Source of the DNA: Stichopus chloronotus
Lineage: Eukaryota > Echinodermata > Holothuroidea > Aspidochirotida > Stichopodidae
Length of the DNA stretch: 64,000 bases
Reading direction: 5' to 3'
Assembly: GCA_021234535.1 (NCBI GenBank)
Contig: CM037843.1
Span: 35,341,200 to 35,405,199 of the forward strand
A program made the position numbers and the translations under genes. The notes beneath the pieces are model-generated. The model did no database searches. It had not been told where the DNA came from and saw only the letters and a program-made list of their open reading frames with translations. Every line of letters starts with the position of its first letter. Within the stretch, counting starts at the first letter, position 1. Positions 23,919-36,300 of the stretch are shown here, in pieces.

Positions 23919-24289
23919 TAACTGTGCTTAATTAAACACTACAAAAGACAATAATGCATCATAATGTCTAAAAACAAATTTCTCTCTTGCTTGGATTAAA
24001 AAAAAGTGAATAATAGGCATAGATCAGATTGGCTTTAGTTCTGCAACAGTCCACTGATTCAGTACTAACTGTGCGTAATTAAACAGGTTACTCTGACAGA
24101 ATTCCCATCTTTAACTGTAAAACTGGGAAACTTTAATACTGAGATCACCCTACAATATAATATCCCATTCATGTCACTCATGATAAAACAAATTTCTTTC
24201 TTGCTTGGACAAAAAAAAGGTATATAATAGACATATATCAAATTGGCTTTAGTTCTGCAACAGTCCACAGATTCAGTACAGTGATGTCA
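23919..24289 (-). repeat. Copy B 3' UTR with internal tandem duplication
   Basis: 'ctaactgtg(c)ttaattaaaca' at 23919 recurs at 24064 ('ctaactgtgcgtaattaaac'). The 3' UTR words 'ttggctttagttctgcaaca' and 'gtccac(a/t)gattcagta' occur twice here (near 24040 and 24260) but once in copy A (near 3410). A minus-strand ATTAAA (plus tttaat, 24132-24137) lies about 150 nt after the stop and is a weak poly(A) candidate. Confidence 0.65.
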
Positions 24290-24364
24290 CTACTCTCTTG
24301 CGATGACACGGAGGGTGATGCCATTGTCTGGAATAACAGATATCGTTCCAAATTTCGGTGGAAT
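24290..24364 (-). CDS. CYP3-like copy B exon 13 (C-terminus)
   Basis: Residues 488-511, beginning [15 protein letters not shown] and ending VIARE before TAG. Phase 0. The Pro490, Thr494 and Ile495 changes fall in the SRS6-like segment. Confidence 0.9.
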   Translation of the reverse strand: MPPKFGTISVIPDNGITLRVIARE

Positions 24365-27300
24365 CTGTAGTATTAAGAAAACTGAATAGTCATATCTTAC
24401 GTACTTGTCAGAGAACTTACTTATCATTTGAATGTAAAGATTATGAAACCGCAAAGCTGGTATTTAGATGGCACATTCACCCAGAGTCAAGTGTTGTTTA
24501 TTGAAAACTGTCATGATCCACACCATATTTAGTGAGGTGAGAGTTTCCGTATTTTTTTCATAATTTCATACTGAGTTTAACAACTAGGCCTACCTGGTAC
24601 TGACATGTAAACTGATGGCACAACATGAACTATGCTCGCTCTGACATTGTATAAGCTCATGACTAACACGATTTAAGCTGAAAATAAAAATAGGATATTC
24701 GTCACACATACGGCACCTCATGACATGAAAATTTTGTGATGAAGGGTTATTTGTTTGGGTTTTTTTCAGTCTTGGTACAACTGCCCAGGCGACGGATATC
24801 ATGGACGTCACAATAAAAGAAGAGTAGAGTAGAGAGGTGGAGAGAGACGTCGGAAAATAGAAAATCCAGAAAGGGAGACTGATGATTAAAGTTCGATTTA
24901 AGGCCTGTCCAAACATGCAGGATGCGTTGCGTTCCGATCCGGATACGACACGGCACGTCACTTTTATCACTTTGCACGTAAATCAATGGAGCCGTCCACA
25001 CAGGATGCGTTGCGTTCAGTCACGATCGATGCGGAAAAAAAGTTGACGCATCCGGAAGGATGCGTCAAATTTTGGCAAAGTCCATGTGCGTTCAGAAACA
25101 GAGTTGCCCTACGGAAGCATGCGTCAACTTGATTTCTTTCATGTTTTTCTTTCATGAAATGCAATTTAACGGGATATTGATGCAAAATGGTACTATGTTT
25201 GAGCTTAAAATCACAATGAAACGTAAAATAAGTAGAAAAGCTCATTTTTTGGGCATTTTTTTCACAACATTGGGAATGTATACGTAGGCCTATGATTCTT
25301 TGGGTACCCACTACCCTTGTGATATTATTGACTTCGGTAGTGGAGAAACAGTTGTATTCATTGTTGGGACGGTAGGCAGGGGAAGTCTGGACACTAGACG
25401 TGGCTGCACATGGACATTTCACGGCACACGAGAAAATATAAATATACAATGTATTGTATATAATCAGTGGCATAGCTTCGGGGACTTATGGGATCGAGCC
25501 CTTCTCCTCAATCGTTGCGCTCTACCTGCCTCCACAAGCGATCTGGGCCAAAAAAACTTCACTCGATTGGGCCACTCAACTTGATAATGATAGACTCTGA
25601 CTGTAGAATATTTCCATTTTAATCAATCCACTGATGCCGATTTGTTTTTGTTCCTAAAAGTACGCAAACTTTTTAACACAAATTTTACTTCAAAAGGTAG
25701 CTAATGTGGCACCAGATTGCATGCAAGGACACCTAATGTTTTAAACGCCTTCAAAGGAGAAACAGGACACCCCCTCCACTAGGGAACCTCCCCCAGGCCG
25801 GCGAACACGCAACATACTGCATGTCCTTACACTTCCATGAGAGAAATCCTGGGTAGGCCTACGCCACTGACTGAAATCCATCGAGATAAACCCACTTTGA
25901 ATAATGATTTTGTGCAAATTCGGATAGATTGTGACAAACTGAATGTGTTTAGGAATAAAATCAAATCAAATTTTACATTTTTTTCACAAAACTTGCATAT
26001 CTTGTGTCGATGACTGCTGTAAAGCATGACCAATGGCAAGGGAGGCTATTTACTGAAGATTCGACTGGCACATAAATTTTATAGATTACCGGTGATTTGA
26101 CGATGATGATTGAAATCAGAAAGCGGTACACAGTTAGGCTACATGACGCTGACGAATCAATGAAACGAACACGGAACAGTCGGTGACACATGCCTACATA
26201 GTGTGCGGACAAAGACGGGCAGAGATATGTTTACAGTTCAATAGTAAAATTACCAGTGTCAGCCTCGTGGTCGCAGGTAGCTGAACCCACGCTTTTGAGG
26301 TTGAGAGTCCTGAGGTCGATGAAGACTTTAACCAATCAGAAGTATGTAAACCCGAATCTTTAAATTGTTGCCACACACAATTAACTAATCCCGTAGTTAT
26401 TGCTAAATACTTGTCAGTGCACGCTACTCCTAATTCTAATTTTAGCCTATGCAATTTATTGTCTGTACTAGTCAGCGAAAGGAAATCAAGAAAAAGTTAG
26501 CAAACTCGTGTGAACACTGGATGTTGAACCCAAGCTGTTTGCCCCCTGAGCTACGGATGAACTGACAATATAAGACAACTTAACACAATGCAATGCACAA
26601 AAATTATAAACGGAATGAAGATGACACACAGGTAAAAGCTGTTATTCACTGGGTTGCCATGACAACATGACTGATAATAAAATAAAGAGACAAGGTGTCA
26701 CACATTCATGCAGACCACAGGCTCACATATCATATTGATTCAATACACCAATCCACCATACAGTCACATGTTGTCATGTATTCGTCTAGCGTCTTCTTAC
26801 GAGGTTCAAACTTGAAATTTTGAATACATTCAAATGTAAACAATTATCAGCATATGGCAAAACATGAAATCACGCTCATTTTCATTTTGTAAACACTGGA
26901 CTAATGTCATAATTTAACGATATAATTTAGAGAACAAAGAAACAAAAGTCAAAAAAATAATGACCATGTAGTAGATTATGATTTATGAAATTCCGTACAA
27001 TGCAATAAAACAATACTGATTTATCACTCCTGGAATGACGGTTGCGTACTCTGAAAAAACAAAAAACATTTCCACCTTACAACCAGGTCATTAAAACGAT
27101 AATTCAAGAAAGAAAGGCCCCACATCTTCATGAACAGGACGTTGCATTGTATTGATTACATATGCCCGATAAAGGAATACAATAACATGCAGTCATTTAC
27201 CTGTGCCTTTTCACAAGGTTCGAATTTGAAATTCTGAACCACTCTGACGATGGCCACTTTAAGAACCAGAAGAGCAAAGCGCATTCCGATGCAGTTTCGA

Positions 27301-30300
27301 GGTCCTGTTCCAAAGGGTAGATATGCAAAGGGATGCCTCTTCTCCTTGGCCTCTTTGGTGAATCTGTGCAAAATCACAGGAATGACCTCTATTGGTTTGC
27401 TTGTCGCATATTGTAAATGGTTACAGAACAAGATTTCAAACACATCACTGAAATGGGTACTGTCTCTTGTAGAATGATACAGCAGCAAAGAATTGCTCAG
27501 TGGACAGAATATCAATAAATAACTCCTTTTTTATGACTCCTTTTTTTTTGGTATGAATACATAATATGTACTTCACAACATGTAGCTAATGAAAGGCTTT
27601 TAAAGGCAAACATTTCTTGTACGCTCCGCGCCAACCGACGGTGGCGCTCCGCTTAGATAGTATTTAATGTGACTTGTTATGCTGGAAAAAAATCCTAAAT
27701 TTGCCCCTGGCCTTCATGTTGATATATCAATTAATCCAGTCGTTTATGCATTAAATTTGAACAAGAAAGAATTTACTGAATGCATAGACTTTTCAACATG
27801 ACCACAACATTGTATTTCAATGGAAACAAACTGCCTTACCTTTCAGGATCAAACTTCTCTGGGTCCTCCCAAAGATCAGGGTCATAATGTAAAGCAAGGA
27901 TGTTGTAAAAGATGGCCATTCCTTTTTCAAAATGAAAGTCTTTTATTGTGATGCCCTCCTGACAGACGCGATCAGTCCTGTAATACAACAATAATGGCAT
28001 CGTCTTCAAATCAACCTGTTCTGGATGTGTAAGCACTTGTAGCACAGTGGATCGAAATTACATACACTTATGGTGTGAAATGGTTTATATCCCCATAAGT
28101 CCTTTACCTAAAGCTTTCAAATTAAGGAGCATTATTCCTCGGAGTTGCCAGTTAAGGACCTGCCAAATTTCGATACAAAAAGTAGGAATGAGACAGATAT
28201 CGTCATTTTACTTTTGATGTATACAGGTCTGCTGATTTCATGTATAATGATACACAACCAAATGCCACGCATAGTTTATGATAACAATCGACAACTAGGC
28301 AATCTTCATTGACCAGTTTAAATTAATATCGAGTTTAAGGCTGGCACATGCTCGCCTATGATAAACTCTAATGTATGCCAACATATTCAAAGGCTGTAGT
28401 TTTCTGTTTGAAACTAATACTTACTGGGTTTGCATACGATGATATCCCACACCTACGAATACACGAATGTTCATTAGGTGTGAGGAACATTTACAAATTT
28501 ATAGAATAGTATACTACAAAGATAGTGACTGAAGGACTGATCATGTTGACTTACACTAAACCAGGAGGATAAAGTCTCAACGTTTCACTGAGAAACTTAT
28601 CCAAGTACTCCATCTTACCAACAGTGTCATAGTTTACAGAATCTCTGTCAGGGGCAAGTTTTTTAACCTCTTGAAACAATTTCTCTTGCAATTCCGGATG
28701 GAGCGCCAAAGAGTGTGACACAAAGGATAAAGCCACATTGGTGGTTTCATATCCTGCCAGAAAGAATTGCAAGGACTACAGGGGAAAGGGAAAAACACAA
28801 AAGGGATAGAAAACATATTGCCCTCAACAAACAGGAAGAATAAACTAAAGGAAAAGAATGCAAAACAAAAAAAAAGAAAAGAAAAAAAAACGTTCTACTT
28901 GATTTTACATTACATTGCAAACGGACGAATGAACAAGTAGGCGATCCACGGAGTTGCAAATGTCATCCGTATCTTTTTTCAAGGTCATTTCATACCCATC
29001 TGATGAAGGAGATCTACTCCCAAAATGCTATATAGCTCCCAAAGAGATGTACATTTCATAAGTGATTCCAATCTCTCGTTGTGTGCTGAGTTATCAGGTT
29101 ACTTAGTGGTATAGTCAGTCAATCCTCACATGATATCACACATGTTTATGTCTTGTATTATGTCATGCACTGCAGCACACCCCGATGGATAAGCCGATTG
29201 GATTTTTTTTTTTTTGGGGGGGGGGGGGGGAACGCTTGCTGCATGCACCCATGGTGGAACATTTCCAACTGTTTTGAAAAATGGAAATAGCGTACTTTTA
29301 AGTAGTAAAGCTGATATATTTAACTACAGTATTGACGTACTTTTAAATAGTAATATGACATAATATTGTTTTGTGTTGGCAATAGCTTTAGTTGACCCTG
29401 ACAACCAATACTTTTGGGGGATTTTTTTTTTAAATTCAGCGTTTGGACACTTCAGGGAGGCGTATTGCCATTGCGTCCTGCGTGAAATAAATATGTGAAT
29501 AAACGTTTATATTGAAGAGATGGCTGTCACGTTCTGTAGAGACTGTAGGATAACGTTCATTCCATCATACTACATATTACTCCAATGTTCAATATGAACA
29601 CACTCACGACAACCACTCCACATATCTCCACCTAAAGTTTGATATCTCCTTTACCTCTTCCTATGGTACACATAGTGAATGTCTCCAATCATACCTGGGC
29701 CATAATTTCTCCCTCAGTAAGTTCAGCTTTACTGCTTTGATGTTGATTTTTATCTTCTTCACCGGCCAATTCAGGGATGATCTCTGCGGTGTCACTGCCA
29801 AGTTCGTCGTTACTTCGGGCATCTACCATCAGTTGTAACATATCCACTCTCTGTGATGATGTAGATTCAAATGTAGTTAACTAAAAGTTACCTGTAAATG
29901 ACTCATCAAAAAACTTACATGCCAGCTAGGAAATGCATCTTAACAATCACGCCAATTCAGTAGCAAACTGACTTCCTGTGTCAAGGGCTCACACCGAGTT
30001 GGTTAACATAACTACAGATATTTTGTCACATCTGTTGAGTATAACTCAAATCTCTAAGGTAAATGATCCAAGTTAGAGATTCTGAAGATATGACCCACAG
30101 CTGAAGCAACAGAGGGTAATTGAAGAATGAAATCACTCCCATTAAGCAAAGGTTACCCCTGTTCATAAAAACTACGATTTCTCACATTTTTAAGAATAGT
30201 TGGGATAGACAAAAGACTAATGAGACTAATTAGAAGTACTGACATGCAATTGTTTCCTTCAAACATATCACAAAATGGACAATATCAACTCAATGAGACT

Positions 30301-33300
30301 CTTTAATAGATGATATTAGGGTGACCGGACAGGTAACCCCTGGAAAAGAACCCCTCTAGTAGGTCTTATTTCACAGGCTGTAAAAGACAAGGGAAATTTG
30401 ATGGGCGTTTGTGTTTAGGAGGGTGCTAATTGTCTGGCAACCGATTTTACTTAAAGGTATCCAAACACAAAATATCAAACGAATAGACTCTACAATGTCA
30501 ACGGGATGAATGATATGCTGGAGATTTATTTCTAACCTTACTCCCTTGATCCTCTCTCATCTGCAATGCCTGCTGGGTAACATCCATGAAGAACTGTTTT
30601 GCACTACTTGATGATATCCCAATTTTGAAGTAGTTACATATTGGCCCGAGTTGCGGGAAGAAAACTGCATGAAAAAAAAAGCTTGAAAGTTTCAAGGGAA
30701 TTCTTTTAATCCATGAGATTGCACGCATTTCATCAGGAACTGTCAGTGCATATCTCAAGAAAGATTTGTAATTGATGTGGAGATCTCCTGAAATATACGA
30801 CAACACAAGCCTTTCATCAATACCCAAATGAAACATCTAGGATTCGACAAAGAAGGGCATTTATGTCCAAAGTTCACAAATTGTTCTTTACATTTCCCTC
30901 CCCGTTTACTTAAAAAAATAAACGATTTTATCAATGATAAACAAAGTGGAAGACAAGCTTTCATTTTCCTAGATATAGGGTTCATGAGTCAACAACAATG
31001 GGTACATCACATTACAGTCTGAAAAATACAATCCCCCTATGAATGACTTGGGACTGGATCGACCAAAATTTCGTGATTATTTTCATTTCCATTTAATCAC
31101 CTTTGATCATTTGCATCGACACATTAGTCAACGTACATTACAAACGGCCTATATTTATTCCATTCTACTGGTATAATTGACCTATATCCATTGTGAAATG
31201 ACATTATTGTAGTGTTTGGGACTTTTTACCCCACAAAACTCCTCCTTTTAGCCACTTAACTTAGAAAACCTTCAGCATGGCCATCATATTTCCTCCCATC
31301 TAAAAAAGGACGTGAATGTGAGGCTTGTTTGCCCAGCATTTTGAGCAAATTGAATCAACATGAGACACTTGCAAACCCACTTAACATGTTTTGATCGCTC
31401 AGAGTGTGAAATTTATGGAGCGTTTGCCTATAAAGGAATTTCAAAAAGTACTTGATTCATTTTGCTTTGCGTGCAAAGTGGAAGCACCTTTACAGACCAT
31501 CGCATTTAAAACAGAAAATGTTTTATTACAGAAAACAGGATACTGACCTGCGAGTAAAAATGATGGCTTTAAAACACTGATGTTGATTAGTTCCTTCGCA
31601 TATTTGATAAAAGGACTGTTTGGATTTTCCTGGGAGTCAACCTGGATGCCAAATCCAGCCTTAGCTATGGTATCCATCGTCAGGTTGCCATAAAACCTGT
31701 GATGAAAGAAACGGTCAAATGAGTTAGTCAGTAGGTTAAATATAACTTAGACAGTGGGTCAAATGAGTCAGTAAGTCATACCTGTCATTTGTTACGAGGG
31801 TCAATAGCTCGATAATCTTGTATATTTGGTTGTAGATATTTACAAGCTGCTTGCTTCTATACATTATCTATACAACCTCAATAACGTATTTACAATTTCT
31901 AGAAAATGTCTATTCCAAACAATTTCTATGCAGTCTCTGCATAGGACAGTAGCAGCTAAAAAGAACTCTCCGTACAGACTGCACTCTATTTCTATCAAAT
32001 TCTGTCCAAACACTTTAAAAGGAATAAGCAGTCACCCCAACCTTATTCTGAGGCATAAGCTAACTCTTACAAATCTTTCTTTTTATACCTCACAAGTATC
32101 TAGATATTTCAAACTAATGTGTATTCCAAGTAGAAAATAACTTCCATAAATTTAACAGTGTACTAAGAAACATATTACCACTTGATGCAAAAGATCCATC
32201 CACCCATGAATTAGGATATGCTACTATACAACAAATTGGGGGGGGGGGGGGGGGGAGGGGAACTGCATTTTCCTTTTACCGACATTCTTATACGACTATA
32301 TTGCCGAATACCAGCATTGCTGCATTCATGTTTTCCTTTCTTCTCCAGTTAATAGAATCTTAAGAAATAATGTAAAATGTTGTGCAGAAGAACTATAAAA
32401 AATCCTATAAACCCTCAAATAATCATAAAGAACTTCTTTAGAGATTCTATAGAAAATCCCGTAGACAACCACTTTTCTTTAGAGTGTCTATAAAGTTCCT
32501 TTAAAGTTTCTTTAGAGTTTTTATAGAGTTTCTATAGAGTTTCGGTAGAGTTTCTATAGAATACCTGTCGATTTTTTTTTCTAGAGTTGTTCTAAAGAAA
32601 CTCTACAGGATTCCATAGAGTGCTATGTAGTTTCTGTAAAATTTTGTTAGCAAGCTTAAATGCTTTCAATAGAAACTATATGTAAGACTTTCTATAGAAA
32701 ATCCAATAGACAACCACTTTAGTATGGAGTTCCTTAAACACGAGATTCCTTAAAGTTTTTTTAGAGTTTCTTTAAAGCTGTTGTAAAGCAGCTCTGTAGT
32801 ACTTTATCGAGTGGTCGAGTGGTCGCTATAGAAAATCTTAGAAAAGATTCCTACAAAAAATCTTATATATAGAAAATCTTATGTAGGTTCTCTAAAATTC
32901 TTCTTTTTTTTTTTTTTTTTTATAGAATTCGATAGAAAACTTTTTTATCGGCACTTTCAATCGGCACATAAAATGCATTTGTAGTAATTGCAATGAACAA
33001 TTTTGGCATACTTCATTTCCAGCATTACAGAGATATAGAGTAATAGAGTATTTGATTAGATATGCCAAGTGTTTAACTAGTTAACCGCATAGGTTAAGCG
33101 AAAACCTTGGCTTATCGATTGATATACTTGGTTTATCGACGCAAAATGAACAGTATTTCGAAAACCCTGGTTTATGGAATAGTTGGCATTTAACTTGCCA
33201 TCACACGCTACTGCGATAGACTGATAGAACCGTGCTGTAATGTATCCACAAAACAATATTGAATGCATTGTTCACTACCAACGTTCCAGTCGGCAGTACA

Positions 33301-36300
33301 GATATATTGCCGTGATATTGCATGTTCAGTGATTGTTAAAATAGTAACGCAGGAAGTGTTCTTGAGCTTGCTTCGTTGTCGCACTACAATCTTGTAATTA
33401 TCGGTCGAATGCCAAATTCTTTTGTTGAGCCTTACAGGGCTCATAACGCCTTTTCTGCGTAACTTCATACAAATATTTATATGAACCTATGTATATTCAT
33501 GTATCATTCATTCAATTATGTTCGACCTTTTAAAAATAGCAGTACATGCGAGCTATGACCGTCTTCAAACCAAAGTCTACTGAAGAAAAGCTTATGTCGT
33601 AACTTCAAGAACGATATATGGAGTTAACGCCTTGAAAGAGCACTGCGGATACATTTCCAGAAAATGCCATGAAATGTGGTTCGGCCTTTTTCACTGAAGT
33701 GATAAATCTCCCTGGCAGATCAATTGTTGCTTCCAAACTGGCGCGCATCACTGCGCCATTGTGTGGAATATGGTTTATCAGTATCACGTACTCCTTCTCA
33801 GTGGGTAGAACATTGCGTCCTTGTACAGACTCATGTACTGCTTGAATGCAAATGGCTTCATTGCACTTGATCGAACGAGCACATGTGCTCAGCTGTACTT
33901 CTCTAATGCATGTTTCATTTCAGTGGTGTAAACAGAGAGGCAGTTTTGACAACAATACAGCATATGCTAGAGCACGCCTACTGTAACGCTTGCGCCGTAC
34001 AGTCCTGTCCGAAATAAATAGTAGCGATAAGTTTTTTGGTAACACAGTTATCTCAGGCTAAAAACGTATTTCCATCATAATACAGTTATGATGGAAACGC
34101 ATTCTTATATGGTATTCTGGGTTCTACGGCTAGCAGACCACAACAGTAAACTTGAAATATGATTCAGGAACTTACGCTTTGACTTCCATCTCTGGATTTG
34201 TAGATAGGGCAACCTTCATGTTCCTGACAAGACTATCACAGCTTTCATTCAGAAGAGCGGCAATCTCCAGTGAAAAGTAGAAACAGAAAGATAATTACCA
34301 TGCAATGCTTTAAAAGCAATTAAAGGGCTGAAACCATTAATTTTGGATGTAACGAATATACAGCTAGATGTTTTTTACTTACCGATTTCATTTTGCTGGC
34401 ACTGAATGCCGGTGTGAGTGTGTTTCTTACTTTCTTCCATCGAGCACCTTTCAATCTGGTCAGAGCTTTGTTCATTGGGTAATCCTCATTTGGTTGGCCC
34501 TAAAATAACAACAATGTTGTGAAGCACGTGGACAAAAGTGTAACCAAACACTAAGGACAAATGTGTAACCAAATGAATCTGGTATATGTACCTAATATAC
34601 ATGCATAAACTTAGGGTTATGCAGAAACATGATGATGAATTAATTTGTTACCTGCTAAATGTTGTAAAAATGACAATAGTGATGAAGAAGAAAACAATCA
34701 AAAGAAAAGTATTTGAAGATTTGATTCCAGATCTTGCTATATCACTTCCATTAGATGAACATTTTTGGCAGCAGCTTGTTTCTGTAGATTGATGAATCTC
34801 TGAATGTTAAACATTTGAGATTGCCACTACATTTTAATTACAAAATGCAGTCTCCTGAAAGTATATATGTTACAAGCCATTGTCAGTGTCACTACCAAAA
34901 GGCTGTCAAGACACATAAAGGAAAACACTGATGATGAAACTAAATATTTTCTCAAAGAGCGCGACGATATAACAGAATGAACTTTTTTCTCCATCAACGG
35001 TATACGCATACAACCTGTTACCCAATTTTGCAATATCAATGCTCCAACAGTGCTCAAAACAAAGTGGCTGTTTCCGCAAGGGTCAGTACAATAATACAGA
35101 CGTATCGAGGGTTACTTACAACTGCACCTGTTCCATTATATAACCATGGAGTATTTTAGCTATGGCTTGCTATGTAAGTTCGGCCATAACAATATATCAT
35201 GGGGCATACCTCTATGTATCTCGATTGATGTATAATGTATTTTATACTTTCTTTATTCTGGCTTTTCTTTGGCATAAAGGTTGTTGGTTTTCAAACAAAA
35301 AGAAACTTACTCGGCGGTTGTGAAAGTGGGAAAAGCTTCTAATCAAGACTTCCTTCAACATGTCAGGATCACTGATGAAGATAGTTGGGGTGACACCAAT
35401 GAATATCCTAAAAAGGAACATTAAACTACTGTTATAGAAGCTATGTGCATTCATGCCTTTTTATAAGTTTTTCTTTGCTCCTTGCAAAGCAAAATAATGT
35501 TGCCAATTCAAGATTCACTCCCAACAAGTCACAGTAAGAACTGATAAATAGGTTCTATTCTTTTTCCTTGACAAGTCATGCCAACATATTACTCAGTCAC
35601 ACCTTTATTTCATACCTTAAAGTGATTGCGTGCGTAGGCAAAAAGTAAAAACATTGAAATTTCATCTCCAAAATTTTGGTAAGGCCTTTAATTACACCAT
35701 TCAGACAATCTGGGAAAATAAATAAGTTTCAGTTGGTTATTTTGCCATATGATTTCTAATTCTTCTAACATAACGACAAAAAGTGTAGAATACGATAATG
35801 TAGTGGTTGACAGTTTTCATTCAAATCAACGGCGTGCTTTTTGAGCAAGCCAATGGGAAGTATACTAGTATTGAATATTCAGTTAGCAACTCAGGACGAC
35901 TGACGCCGCTGGTAAGGTTGTGTTCAGTTCGTGGATTATTTACCATTGGATATTCATTATGTAGGCGGTCATTGTAAGAACCGTTAATTTTCAAAAATGA
36001 TTTCCGTTTTTTACTGTTTTTATGCCAATCCCGTTGCTTTTCGAAGTAGTTACCGCCATTTTCCTTCATTGACAGACATGGTCCGTTCATGTACAACCTC
36101 GCGTGTACATTTAAAAATGATGAAAAAGTTAAGATCAAACATAATCTTATCTTTTTGGTTTTTCAGTACACACGCAATCACTTTAACAGAAAGTGTCCAA
36201 GAAATCCAAGTGTGAATTGCAACAAACACATTGAAAGAGACTTATCGCTCCAGAAATCAGATTCTTCCACCAACTTACTTCTATAGCCCTCCCAAAACCT

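Larger units (their letters stand above)
24365..27200 (-). other. Copy B intron 12 with inserted elements
   Basis: 2.8 kb against 1.0 kb in copy A. The extra sequence, about 24590-26770, holds a hairpin-bearing repeat (24880-25130) and a short element with CAGTGGC ends (25464-25868). The exon-12 relic lies at 26773-26830. The longest open frame (24967-25473, minus) crosses these repeats and looks fortuitous. Confidence 0.6.
31697..34175 (-). other. Copy B intron 6
   Basis: 2.5 kb. It contains a G-run (32238-32260) and a repeat field of TCTATAGA-type words (32380-32940), neither seen in copy A intron 6. 33050-33080 aligns with 12120-12150 of copy A. Confidence 0.55.

Noticed and set aside
24967..25473. 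168-codon minus-strand open frame, one of the longest in the window
   Set aside because: It runs through the hairpin and duplicated words of a repeat in the copy-B-specific insert, has no recognisable domain and shows no splice context; most likely fortuitous.
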